This document shows positions 25,746-33,749 of a DNA stretch of 64,000 bases, piece by piece. This DNA is from Desulfomonilia bacterium (GTDB taxonomy: Bacteria; Desulfobacterota; Desulfomonilia; UBA1062). The stretch is taken from NCBI GenBank assembly GCA_036567785.1, contig DATCTV010000034.1, forward strand, positions 290,468 to 354,467, given 5' to 3'. The notes below the pieces were generated by a model, which saw only the letters and a list, made by a program, of their open reading frames with translations, had not been told where the DNA came from and searched no databases. Both the position numbers and the translations under genes were made by a program. How positions within the stretch are numbered: position 1 is the first letter of the stretch; the number at the start of each line of letters is the position of its first letter.

Positions 25746-26768
25746 CTAAGAAAAAGCCTTTGCACGCCCCTTATTATAAACCGATACCGTATTGAAAAAC
25801 ACATCAAAATTAGCCCGGGGTGTACCCGGAGGTATGTCGCATCCGGAAGAGATGATGAAGTTCCTGTAGCCGGACATGGCATCGAGCAGGCTGCTGGTTT
25901 TATCTATAACATCCTGAGTGCTTCCGCTCATAAAGACCGATACCGGGTCAAGGTTTCCCATAAAGAGCCTGTCGGGCGGTATTCTGGGTGCAATGAGGCT
26001 GAGATCGACCGCGTTTCCGAAATGCACAGCCCTGGCTCCTGTTGAAAGCATGGTTTCCACATGCTTTATGGTCTTTCCGCAGTTGTGAAGGATAACCGTG
26101 AAATATTCATCCTGAAGTTCTTCAACAAGCTTTCTTATGTATGCGGATGAAAACTCGGCACACTGGGCCGGAGAGATGAGGCTTCCGGCCGGCTCGGCCA
26201 TGAGAATTCCTTTTGCGCCCGCCTTCTTGAATGCCCGGGCATATGAAATCAGAAACGCGGTGCATTTTTCCAGTACCGTATGAACCATAGAGGGATTCTG
26301 AAAAAGACTCAGAAAAATACTCGTCATGTCAATCAAACGGCCTGCAAGGGAAAACGGCCCTATCAGACAACCGAACACGGGCCTTGCAATTTCAGCCGCG
26401 CACAGTCCTGCCGTCTTTATATAAACAGAGGTCCTCCCGGAATGCGGGTCCGGGATTTTAAGGCTTTCCGCAGAGGCCATGTCAGCGACAATACTGTTGC
26501 TCACCGTGGGGATTTCATTTTCCCGCATGTTCACTTCACAACCGAACGCTTCGGCCTCGACCGAGAGGTCCATCATCGTGACAAAGGCGCAGGAGTCAAA
26601 GGCCTCCGCAATGGCCTTTATGCCTGAAGCCTGCTTCCCGCTGTCGGTTACCGCATCCTTTATGCTGAAGCCTTTAAGGCCAGCCCCCATATTGCTCATA
26701 AGGGGAAAGGCCATGGTGCGGCCGTTTTCAATTATCTCTTTCTGCCACTGAACCATGTTTGTTTTCAT
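25746..26768 (-). CDS. MtaA/MtbA-like corrinoid methyltransferase (URO-D family)
   Basis: A 340-residue member of the MtaA/MtbA/CmuA branch of the URO-D superfamily, which transfers methyl groups between a corrinoid protein and an acceptor thiol or tetrahydrofolate. The zinc site is seen as HNC in VILHNCGKT (about residues 223-231) with a later Cys in SSGCDIPPGTP (about residues 312-322). The HFGNAVDLSLIAP and LFMGNLDPV segments are also typical. An AAGGAAAG precedes the ATG. It lies 36 bp after the corrinoid protein gene and 74 bp before the second URO-D gene. In a non-methanogen the acceptor is more likely tetrahydrofolate than coenzyme M, but that is an inference. Confidence 0.87.
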   Translation of the reverse strand: MKTNMVQWQKEIIENGRTMAFPLMSNMGAGLKGFSIKDAVTDSGKQASGIKAIAEAFDSCAFVTMMDLSVEAEAFGCEVNMRENEIPTVSNSIVADMASAESLKIPDPHSGRTSVYIKTAGLCAAEIARPVFGCLIGPFSLAGRLIDMTSIFLSLFQNPSMVHTVLEKCTAFLISYARAFKKAGAKGILMAEPAGSLISPAQCAEFSSAYIRKLVEELQDEYFTVILHNCGKTIKHVETMLSTGARAVHFGNAVDLSLIAPRIPPDRLFMGNLDPVSVFMSGSTQDVIDKTSSLLDAMSGYRNFIISSGCDIPPGTPRANFDVFFNTVSVYNKGRAKAFS

Positions 26769-26804
26769 AAACTTTCCTTATGACAGGCGCCGTCTGTCTT
26801 TTGA

Positions 26805-27437
26805 TCAGGCGGTTCTTAAAAGGCTTTTTCCAAGGTCAACAGCTGAAGCGGCATTATCCGCATAACCGTCCGCGTTGATTTTTGCAGCGAATTCGGAGGT
26901 GACGGGGGCTCCACCTACTATGACTTTGGAAAGTATTCCGTTTTTGCGGACCCCTTCGATGATAAGCTGCATGTAGTTCATGGTTGTGGTGAGAAGCGAT
27001 GAAAGACCTATTATATCCGGCTTGTGCTCTATGGCTGCCGCGACGAATGTCTCTACTGCCACATCCGTGCCCAGGTCGATGACATTGAATCCAGAACCCT
27101 TGAACATTATGCCCACAAGGTTTTTGCCGATGTCATGCAGATCGCCTTTTACCGTGCCGAGCAGAATGGTGCCTTTTGCCTTTACGCTGGCCTTGAGCAT
27201 TTCGGGCTCAAGTATTTCAAGGGCCTTGTTCAGGGCGCGTGCGGCGATGAGCATTTCGGGCACAAAAATCTCACCGTTTTTGTACTTTTCGCCCACGATC
27301 TCCATCGCCTTTATCAGGGCCTTGTCAAGGATTGTTTCAGGGGCTACGCCTTCCGCCAGCGCCTTTGCGGCGAGTTCTGCCGTGTCTTTTGATTTGCCTT
27401 TCTGCACCGATTCGCAGAGTGCTTCAAGAACCTGCAT
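26805..27437 (-). CDS. corrinoid (B12-binding) methyl carrier protein
   Basis: A 210-residue corrinoid protein of the MtmC/MtbC/MtaC type. Residues ~1-85 form the helical B12-binding cap, with AAKALAEGVAPETILDKAL, then GEIFVPEMLIAARA. Residues ~90-210 form the Rossmann cobalamin-binding domain, with the histidine motif GDLHDIGKNL (His near residue 101), TDVAVE, and GGAPVTSEF. The ATG at 27437 is favoured over a GTG three bases upstream because AAGGAGG lies seven bases before it. It is the first gene of the four-gene methyl-transfer operon. The protein shuttles a methyl group on cobalt between the two URO-D-family methyltransferases. Confidence 0.93.
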   Translation of the reverse strand: MQVLEALCESVQKGKSKDTAELAAKALAEGVAPETILDKALIKAMEIVGEKYKNGEIFVPEMLIAARALNKALEILEPEMLKASVKAKGTILLGTVKGDLHDIGKNLVGIMFKGSGFNVIDLGTDVAVETFVAAAIEHKPDIIGLSSLLTTTMNYMQLIIEGVRKNGILSKVIVGGAPVTSEFAAKINADGYADNAASAVDLGKSLLRTA

Positions 27438-27588
27438 CACAAGGCCTCCTTACAGTTGTATTGATTACATATGATAGCACTCGCAGGTCTTTCTATCTTG
27501 GAGATTAGAAGCTTTCTTTTGTAATTTTGTGCCCGGCTAGAGTCAGAACTGTATTTGATAAATTGTTAAACCAATCCCTGATCTCTGT

Positions 27589-27954
27589 CTAAACAGCTAT
27601 TTCCAGCAGGATCTTTTCATAATTGACCATTGTCTCAAGGTTCTTTCCAGTTTCGTTCAGTTCAAGCAAGCCGAGTCTTGCCAGGTACTGGATGTCATTG
27701 GTTACATTTTTAATATCTCTTCCAGATATCCGGGCAAGGCTTCTTATGGATACCGGTTTTTCTTTTCTTATCAAGTGAAGAAGTTCCATCCTCTTGGGAG
27801 TAAGGGCTTTCCTGAAAGCCTCTATGCTTGTGAAGTAAACCCCATCCTTTTTCTTTACCGGCAGGTTTTTTTGAATCTTGTTTGCTGTATCTACAAAATC
27901 GGCAAGTCCCTGATCAAGCGACTTGATGCCTATTTTTACGTTCATGATCTTCAT
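27589..27954 (-). CDS. HTH antitoxin of TumE system (HVO_A0114-like)
   Basis: A 121-residue winged-helix protein resembling the HVO_A0114 family of DNA-binding antitoxins. A central helix-turn-helix is visible around residues 60-95 (LLHLIRKEKPVSIRSLARI, then NDIQYLARLGLLEL). The N-terminal part carries FTSIEAFRKALTPKR, common in this family. Its ATG overlaps the TumE stop by four bases, so the toxin gene comes first, the reverse of the RelE pair nearby. It would neutralise the partner and repress the promoter. Confidence 0.78.
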   Translation of the reverse strand: MKIMNVKIGIKSLDQGLADFVDTANKIQKNLPVKKKDGVYFTSIEAFRKALTPKRMELLHLIRKEKPVSIRSLARISGRDIKNVTNDIQYLARLGLLELNETGKNLETMVNYEKILLEIAV

Positions 27955-28190
27955 TTTGATTCTCCCTTAACCTTTTTCATGTAATTCAGGATGTCTTTTT
28001 TAAAGTCGTTTACAAGTTGTATAGCACTTTCAAACCTGTAATCTTCAACCGCGCCTTCATAGTGCCGGTGATCACCCCGGCCTGTTTCATTGTCATACCC
28101 TATAATTCTTTTCCCGTTTACAATATAGACGAGAGAATATTTAAAGCCGGAAGGTCTGTTTTGAGAAACCGGAACTTTCCATATTTTCAT
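27951..28190 (-). CDS. TumE-family toxin (DUF6516-like)
   Basis: A 79-residue protein matching the TumE/DUF6516 toxin family. The signature is the strand pair YSLVYIVNGKRIIGYDNE followed by GDHRHY (residues ~18-44), and it ends in a helix with a DFKKDILNYMKK segment. It is immediately followed, with an ATGA overlap, by an HTH protein of the antitoxin type, which supports the call. No ribosome site is obvious. The cellular target of TumE proteins is not known to me. Confidence 0.78.
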   Translation of the reverse strand: MKIWKVPVSQNRPSGFKYSLVYIVNGKRIIGYDNETGRGDHRHYEGAVEDYRFESAIQLVNDFKKDILNYMKKVKGESK

Positions 28191-28339
28191 TTCAATCAGG
28201 TTTTCCAGCTCATCGGAAAACTTTTACTTCAAGACAAGCTCCGCTTTCATGCTGGTATTATATACCATCATAGAGCCGATATCAAGAATTGGGTTAAATT
28301 AAAGAATCAGGTCTCTCTATTAGAATGACTTCAAGCGGT

Positions 28340-29605
28340 TTATCTGTAATCCTTCAGCCTGCCTGCAATAATGGAAAAGATGTACAGGACTTCATTGTCG
28401 GGCAGACCCTGGCCGAACGTGTATATATCCTTTCTCGTTTTGATTACGATTCCTTTCGAGCGGACAAAACTGCTCATGAATTCAACGAACTTGAACACCC
28501 TGCTGTCGGGAGAAAGCGTATTTGTATAATTCCCGCTTGTGTCCCAGGACCTTTTCGCCTGCTCGGTCATTATAGAGGCCTTGCGGTTCAGGGAGGTTGA
28601 ATAATCCATGTCTATGATATCTGAAACAGGTATGTTCACGACCTTTTTCTTCCAGGCGTCGATATAGGTCAATTCGAGTTCGTCCGGCATTATCTTAAGA
28701 ACCGCACTGTTTCTCATGGAGCGTATGACCGACTTGACAAAGGAAAGTACGGGAAAGAGGAGAAAGAAAATAAGGACAAAGGCCGTAAAAAAGAAAGTGA
28801 CCGGTTCCGGCGTGTTCGTATGCTTAAAGAACGGGACAAACCTGGCAAAGAAATACCACGTCACGCCTGCTGCTATGATAAGGGGAATCAGGTTTGAAAG
28901 GCCGAAGCCGGCGGAGGGTATTTCGATCTGCAGGCCTCCCAGGTCTTCGCTGGTTCTGCATTTCATGTCCACAGGCGGATATGCGGTTTTAAGGGCATCG
29001 GAGTGTCTGGCAAGGCGGCTTTTCAGTGAGCCATCGATATCTTCCGGTTTCAGCACGGCCGTATTTTCAGTGCTGTTGTCTTCAAGCGTCATCTTCATGA
29101 ATTCGGCCAGAAAAACGGCCTTTTCATATGAGACGCTGTATTGCGCCGAACTGGAGAGCTTCAGTTTGCCGCCCGATATTTTTCTGAGGTTAACCTCATA
29201 GGTGTCCGCTGTGTCCGAGTCTCCTGCGATAAAATCGAGCGAGATCCTGTCAAATTCTGCAAGACTGAAATCCTTTTTTTTGACGGGCTTGATTATGCCT
29301 TTAACTTCGGAGACGAAGCCTGATCCCGTATCTATGGTAATCCAGGTTCTGCCGAATACGAGAAAACCGCCGACGCACGTGAACACGGCGCCCATAAGTA
29401 TCATTAAAGGCCAGGTCCATAAGGGAACCTCGGATGCATTGTTCACCCTTATTATCTGAAGCCCGACAAGGGTTACGAATATACCTGCCATGAGAAAAGG
29501 CATTCCGAAAACGGAGATGCATCCTCCCCCCTGGGTTATCCTGAGCTGTGTAGGCGAAATCAACTTGAATTGCCTGGACCTGACAGAAGAGGGTCTCTTT
29601 TCCAT
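28340..29605 (-). CDS. membrane protein of unknown function with four predicted helices
   Basis: A 421-residue protein I do not recognise. Two hydrophobic helices near residues 30-52 and 60-85 are followed by a soluble region of about 145 residues containing ITIDTGSGFVSEVKG, then two more helices (about 233-253 and 268-290) and a C-terminal soluble region of about 130 residues. The arrangement suggests two repeats of a membrane hairpin plus a cytoplasmic beta-rich domain. There is no signal peptide and no Shine-Dalgarno of note. It is flanked by the TumE pair and a thioredoxin gene on the same strand, but spacing (88 bp or more) gives no strong operon link. Confidence 0.75.
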   Translation of the reverse strand: MEKRPSSVRSRQFKLISPTQLRITQGGGCISVFGMPFLMAGIFVTLVGLQIIRVNNASEVPLWTWPLMILMGAVFTCVGGFLVFGRTWITIDTGSGFVSEVKGIIKPVKKKDFSLAEFDRISLDFIAGDSDTADTYEVNLRKISGGKLKLSSSAQYSVSYEKAVFLAEFMKMTLEDNSTENTAVLKPEDIDGSLKSRLARHSDALKTAYPPVDMKCRTSEDLGGLQIEIPSAGFGLSNLIPLIIAAGVTWYFFARFVPFFKHTNTPEPVTFFFTAFVLIFFLLFPVLSFVKSVIRSMRNSAVLKIMPDELELTYIDAWKKKVVNIPVSDIIDMDYSTSLNRKASIMTEQAKRSWDTSGNYTNTLSPDSRVFKFVEFMSSFVRSKGIVIKTRKDIYTFGQGLPDNEVLYIFSIIAGRLKDYR

Positions 29606-29693
29606 GACTTATTTTAACTGAAGCCGGTGGTTCGGGCAATCGGCTTTTAAAATAAGACCTTATTGTACATGAACCCGTGTAACATCAGGAAAA

Positions 29694-30137
29694 TTATTTT
29701 ATAAAGATCTTGAGCTGTGCTTCAAGTTCATCCCTTGGCCGGGCCCCTATTAAGCTTTTAACCATTTCGCCTTTATTGAATATCATGAGCGCGGGTATGC
29801 TCTGTATCGAATACCTTGACGGTATAAGACGGTTTTCATCCACGTTCATTTTTGCAAACTTGACCCGGCCTGCATATTTGACTGAGAGTTCGTCAATTAC
29901 CGGCCCCATCATCCTGCAAGGGCCGCACCATGGGGCCCAGAAATCGACAAGAACGACACCGGGATGGTTGAGCACTTCCCAGTCGAATGTAGCATCCGTC
30001 ACCTCAACCGGCTTTGCTTCTGCCCGAGTCCCTATGGATTTGTGGCATTTGCCGCATTTTGCCTCATTAGGGCTTTTGTTTTCAGGCACTCTGTTTCTGG
30101 CGCCGCAATGCGCGCAGGTGAAAATTTTATAGCCCAT
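29694..30137 (-). CDS. trxC: thioredoxin with N-terminal zinc ribbon (TrxC type)
   Basis: A 147-residue thioredoxin 2-type disulfide reductase. The first ~35 residues form a zinc ribbon (CAHCGAR near residues 8-14 and CGKCHK near 28-33). The thioredoxin fold follows, with active site WAPWCGPCR (about residues 68-76) and the cis-proline SIQSIPALM. AAGGAGG precedes the ATG. TrxC-type proteins work in oxidative or zinc-linked thiol stress in the cytoplasm. It appears to be monocistronic. Confidence 0.92.
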   Translation of the reverse strand: MGYKIFTCAHCGARNRVPENKSPNEAKCGKCHKSIGTRAEAKPVEVTDATFDWEVLNHPGVVLVDFWAPWCGPCRMMGPVIDELSVKYAGRVKFAKMNVDENRLIPSRYSIQSIPALMIFNKGEMVKSLIGARPRDELEAQLKIFIK

Positions 30138-30217
30138 AGGCCCTCCTTCAGTATTTTCTAAAACCTTTATTATGATGTTATAGGGGCGGACATTCCGGTT
30201 TTAAAGTGCGGGACGCT

Positions 30218-30267
30218 TTGTTGAATCAGAAAAAATGTTATAATATGGAAATATCAACTGTTGATAT
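30218..30267 (+). promoter_or_regulatory. promoter and operator-like palindrome before the MBL hydrolase gene
   Basis: A perfect TATAAT lies at 30239-30244 with TTGTTG 15 bp upstream (30218-30223). Seven bases after the -10 box, where transcription should begin, is a 17-bp perfect inverted repeat, ATATCAAC-T-GTTGATAT (30251-30267). Such a position is typical of a repressor operator. No regulator gene is adjacent. Confidence 0.55.
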
Positions 30268-30294
30268 GTCGATTATGATGATAAAGGACTTATC

Positions 30295-31257
30295 ATGAAC
30301 AAAACAGATGAACTGTTCAGTTCTTCTTTCGGAAAAATAAAAGTCATTCCCGGAGCCAACAGCGACAGGTTTCCTTTCAGCGTCACCATTTTTATCGACG
30401 ATGACATCAAGGCGGTGATCGATACAGGAGCAGGCAAAAAAAGGCTTGAGGCGCTCAAAAGATCGTACAGGATAAATTCAGTCTATAACACGCATTACCA
30501 TTATGATCATATCAACGGAAACTATCTTTTCAACGAAGCCGAAATTTATCTTAACGACAAGGAGGCGGTTTGTTTCAGGGACAGGAGAACGCTGGGCGCT
30601 TTCCTCGGCATTGAAGAGGTTTACGGCAGAGCCCGGGTTGAAGCCTGGATAGAAAGTATCAAAAACCCTGAAACTCCGCCGAGTCCGCATTCACCTCTCA
30701 ATAATCACGAATGGTGGCTCTCTACTTCGAGAATAAGCGGAGAATATAAATGGGGTGATGTCATCAGCTTCGGAAAAACAACCATGCATGTCATAGCAGC
30801 ACCCGGCCATTCGGCCGGATACAGCTGCATGTATTTTCCTGATGAAGGGGTGTTATATGCGGCCGATATAGACCTCAGTGATTTCGGACCCTGGTACGGA
30901 GGCTCCGACGGCGATATCGACATGTTCATCGACTCATGCCGCAAGCTTGTCCAGATAGATGCAGGCCATATAATTACAGGCCATGAAAAGGGGATTTTGA
31001 CATCCAGAGAGTTCAAGACCGGACTTGTCGGATATCTGGGAAAGATAGGCAAAAGGGATGAGCGGATCATAACGGCGCTTAAAAAGAAACCCTCAACCAT
31101 AGAAGAGATAGCCCGGCAGGGACATATCTATGGCAGACGGTTTCATGTCGATGAATTCATATTCATGTGGGAAATGATCATGGTGAAAAAACACATCGAA
31201 AGGCTTGTCAGAAACGAGGCCGCAGAATTTGAAGGCAAAGTCGTCTACGCGCTTTAA
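30295..31257 (+). CDS. metallo-beta-lactamase-fold hydrolase
   Basis: A 320-residue MBL-fold hydrolase with the dinuclear metal motif THYHYDHINGN (about residues 64-74), the second ligand region APGHSAGYS (about residues 165-173), ADIDLSDFG for the bridging Asp (about 185-193), and the final His in ITGHEKG near residue 225. The C-terminal ~80 residues form a helical winged-helix-like extension, as in the glyoxalase II/LACTB2-like group, which holds thioesterases and endonucleases. The substrate is not evident. AAAGGA precedes the ATG. It is followed 31 bp later by a DUF6125-like gene and both may be cotranscribed under the palindrome-controlled promoter. Confidence 0.88.
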   Translation: MNKTDELFSSSFGKIKVIPGANSDRFPFSVTIFIDDDIKAVIDTGAGKKRLEALKRSYRINSVYNTHYHYDHINGNYLFNEAEIYLNDKEAVCFRDRRTLGAFLGIEEVYGRARVEAWIESIKNPETPPSPHSPLNNHEWWLSTSRISGEYKWGDVISFGKTTMHVIAAPGHSAGYSCMYFPDEGVLYAADIDLSDFGPWYGGSDGDIDMFIDSCRKLVQIDAGHIITGHEKGILTSREFKTGLVGYLGKIGKRDERIITALKKKPSTIEEIARQGHIYGRRFHVDEFIFMWEMIMVKKHIERLVRNEAAEFEGKVVYAL

Positions 31258-31288
31258 CCGGATTAAGAATTTTAACAAGGGGTTGGGT

Positions 31289-31819
31289 ATGAGTGTTCTG
31301 GAGAGGGTAGAGAAAAGCGGTGTGAGAGATTTTCTGGGCCGGGGCTGGCTTACCCATGACGGCATGTGGTTTTACAATACATACAACGAGCTGGGCATTG
31401 AAGCGGCAAACAAATTAAACCTCGCCGCAATTCGCTCTCTTGCTCCCATTGAACTTATGGGCGCCAGAAAACTTCTCGGCCTGGATAAAAAGGAAATCAC
31501 ATCCTTTGACGAACTGGCCGGATTTCTCAAGGACTGTCTGGAGCTGATCCTCCCCGCGTCTCTTTTCGGAAAAATGTCTATATATGTATCTGAAAGAAAT
31601 ATTTTCAGGTGGGAATGGAAACAGGGGGAGTGCTTTGCATATAAGGGCATGCTGCAGGCAGGCCTTGTCGATGAATACAGATGCGGCGTGATGTTCAGGA
31701 TCGAGTGCTGGCTTAAGGCCCTCAACATAAAATATGAAATCAGCCCTGTCATAGATAAATGCATCATGCATGAAAAGGGTATGTGCAGAGGCGAAATCAA
31801 GGTAAGCATGGATTCCTAA
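31289..31819 (+). CDS. DUF6125-like protein
   Basis: A 176-residue cytoplasmic protein resembling the DUF6125 family and, more remotely, L-2-amino-thiazoline-4-carboxylic acid hydrolase-like proteins. The N-terminal segment ends in LTHDGMWFYNTYNELGIE (about residues 21-38), and a Cys-containing C-terminal half carries YKGMLQAGLVDEYRCGV and CIMHEKGMCRG. Those cysteines could bind metal. The ATG at 31289 is chosen because the family-like N-terminus MSVLERVEK starts here and GGGGTTGGG precedes it; an earlier in-frame ATG lies inside the MBL gene. The function is unknown. Confidence 0.7.
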   Translation: MSVLERVEKSGVRDFLGRGWLTHDGMWFYNTYNELGIEAANKLNLAAIRSLAPIELMGARKLLGLDKKEITSFDELAGFLKDCLELILPASLFGKMSIYVSERNIFRWEWKQGECFAYKGMLQAGLVDEYRCGVMFRIECWLKALNIKYEISPVIDKCIMHEKGMCRGEIKVSMDS

Positions 31820-31823
31820 GATG

Positions 31824-31841
31824 TGCCGGTTTGAACCGGCA
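31824..31841. repeat. extragenic palindrome TGCCGGTT-TG-AACCGGCA
   Basis: An 18-bp inverted repeat just after the DUF6125-like gene. It shares the core GCCGG/CCGGC with three other intergenic palindromes in the window (46767-46782, 59979-59992, 60498-60517). No T-run follows, so it is not a standard terminator. Confidence 0.5.
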
Positions 31842-31909
31842 ATGTGCTGCCGGAATGGCCCTGATAGTTCACCTATGTAAATAAACGTTATATTTTTGGC
31901 TGTGGAGCC

Positions 31910-32083
31910 ATGGCGGTCCTTCTGGCCATTCTGATACCTCCTGCCCTGGGGATGAGCCGCAGGCATGCGGATGACGGGCAGCCTCCTTTCAGCCTGGGGT
32001 TTCTGGGCGGCCCGCTCTTCAGGTATTTTATCATTGCAGCGTATCTGCTCATGGCCGTCGGTTCCGCTCTGCCTCTTAAATAA
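31910..32083 (+). CDS. possible small membrane protein (57 residues)
   Basis: An ORF of 57 codons beginning MAVLLAILIPPALG, with a second hydrophobic stretch FIIAAYLLMAVGSALPL. The two hydrophobic segments are separated by a polar turn (SRRHADDGQ). A GGAG lies too close to the ATG to be an ideal ribosome site, and no family is recognised. It fills the 299-bp gap before the amidohydrolase. It may be a genuine two-helix membrane peptide, the remnant of a longer gene, or chance. Confidence 0.3.
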   Translation: MAVLLAILIPPALGMSRRHADDGQPPFSLGFLGGPLFRYFIIAAYLLMAVGSALPLK

Positions 32084-32118
32084 CATCATGGTCACGGATA
32101 CTTATATGAGGTGATCCG

Positions 32119-33714
32119 ATGAAGGGAACAGGACATTTATACACGGGCGGCGATATCGTAACCATGGACCCCGCATGTCCAAATTCGGAAGCGCTCGCTG
32201 TAAAGGATGGCCTTATAGTTGCGGCCGGAACGGTTGAAGAATGCCGCAATGCCCTTATCTGCGATTATGAGAGCATCGACCTGTCCGGGTGCGCCCTCTT
32301 TCCCGGTTTTATAGACACGCATCTGCACCCGACTGTCATGGTATTCTACGAGATGAATGCCGACCTGGGCGGGACAGGTTCGCTTGAAGAGCTTATCAGG
32401 GTACTCCGGGAAGCCTCGAATAAAGGAGGGGCCGAGAGCTGGCTGGTGGGCCTTAATTTCGACGAGCAGAAGCTAACGCCGCCGAGGCTGCCTTCGCGGC
32501 ATGACCTGGACGCGGCATGCCCTGACCGGCCGCTGATTGTGCTCAGGCATGACGCCCATCTGATTATCGCTAGCACGCGAGCTATCGTTGCAATGGGCAT
32601 TACCGCAGCCACGCCGGATCCGCCGGCAGGCGTCATAGACAGGGAAGCAGACGGCCATCCCTCAGGCGTATTCAGGGAAGCCGCTGCGCATCAGGTGTTG
32701 AGCGCCATGCCCATGCCGGATATGGGCGTCTATGAGAAAAGCGGCAGGGATACATTCAAAAAACTCGCCTCCTGCGGCATAACATCCGCCGGCATCGTGC
32801 TGCAGACCAGTGCCGAGGGTCCGGCAGGTGCGGCCGGGGCGTATGACTTGCTCGCAATGCAGCTGCTCCTTTCCCATGTACCTGTAAATCTGTACGGCCT
32901 TCTTATAACAGACGATCCTGCACAGGTCGAAGCCGCCCGCCAGACCGTCCTTCATCAGGGGGGCAACCGGATTGGCGGGGTCAAGTTCTATGCAGACGGC
33001 GCCTTCGGATCATGCACGGCTTCAATGAAGGAACCCTATTCCGATCACCCGGAAACAAAAGGCCTGCTTATGCATCCGCCCGATGAGCTTTACCGGCGCA
33101 TGCTGGCCGCCCATCTCGCAGGTCTTCAGGTCTGCGTACATGCGATAGGAGACGATGCCAACCGCTTATGCGCCGGTCTATTCAGCCGCCTTCTGGCAGA
33201 GCACCCGATGCCCGGCCGCCGGCACCGCATCGAACATGCATCAATCCTGGATGAAGAAACGATTGCACTTATCGCCCGTTTGAAACTGGTTGTTGCCACC
33301 CAGCCCCTGTTCATTCATTCCGAAAAGCACTGGCTTCATAAGCGCCTTGGCCCGGAGAGAGCTAAAAGGACCTATCCGTTCCGCTCGATGCTTGATGCGG
33401 GCATCCGTCTGGCCGGTGCTTCGGATGCGCCTATTGAATCCCCGGAGGTCCTGAAAGCGATAGAGTGTTGTGTAACGCGCGAAGGCTTCGAGCCCGGGCA
33501 GGGCATCACCGTCATGGAGGCCCTGCGTATGTTTACAATAGACGCAGCCTATGCGCAGTTCGAGGAAAACATAAAGGGCAGCCTCACTCCCGGCAAGCGT
33601 GCAGACATGGTCATCCTTTCACGCAACCCGCTTAAGGCTCCCGTCAGCGAAATCCATAACATCCGCGTTGAGAAAACCATCGTTGAAGGGAAGACAATTT
33701 ACAGCCGCGTATGA
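32119..33714 (+). CDS. amidohydrolase family protein (YtcJ-like, COG1574)
   Basis: A 531-residue metal-dependent amidohydrolase with the usual split beta-sandwich and barrel. The N-terminal entry TGGDIVTMDP is followed by the metal motif GFIDTHLHPTV near residues 60-70, and KFYADGAFGSCTASM near residues 288-302. CVHAIGDDANR (about 335-345) and RHRIEHASIL (about 368-377) supply the histidines. ASDAPIES carries the catalytic Asp. The C-terminal GSLTPGKRADMVIL closes the fold. AGGTG precedes the ATG. YtcJ-type enzymes act on amide or N-substituted substrates but few are characterised, so no substrate is proposed. The downstream PLP-enzyme gene starts 35 bp later and may form a unit. Confidence 0.9.
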   Translation: MKGTGHLYTGGDIVTMDPACPNSEALAVKDGLIVAAGTVEECRNALICDYESIDLSGCALFPGFIDTHLHPTVMVFYEMNADLGGTGSLEELIRVLREASNKGGAESWLVGLNFDEQKLTPPRLPSRHDLDAACPDRPLIVLRHDAHLIIASTRAIVAMGITAATPDPPAGVIDREADGHPSGVFREAAAHQVLSAMPMPDMGVYEKSGRDTFKKLASCGITSAGIVLQTSAEGPAGAAGAYDLLAMQLLLSHVPVNLYGLLITDDPAQVEAARQTVLHQGGNRIGGVKFYADGAFGSCTASMKEPYSDHPETKGLLMHPPDELYRRMLAAHLAGLQVCVHAIGDDANRLCAGLFSRLLAEHPMPGRRHRIEHASILDEETIALIARLKLVVATQPLFIHSEKHWLHKRLGPERAKRTYPFRSMLDAGIRLAGASDAPIESPEVLKAIECCVTREGFEPGQGITVMEALRMFTIDAAYAQFEENIKGSLTPGKRADMVILSRNPLKAPVSEIHNIRVEKTIVEGKTIYSRV

Positions 33715-33749
33715 AAGACACTGCTTAATTGAAGGAACAGGAAGGCCCG

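Noticed and set aside
31415-32095. 226-codon minus-strand ORF opposite the DUF6125-like gene
   Set aside because: Antisense to a gene in an apparent operon; Arg/His-rich translation and no start signals. The 57-codon plus-strand ORF it overlaps is kept only as a possibility.
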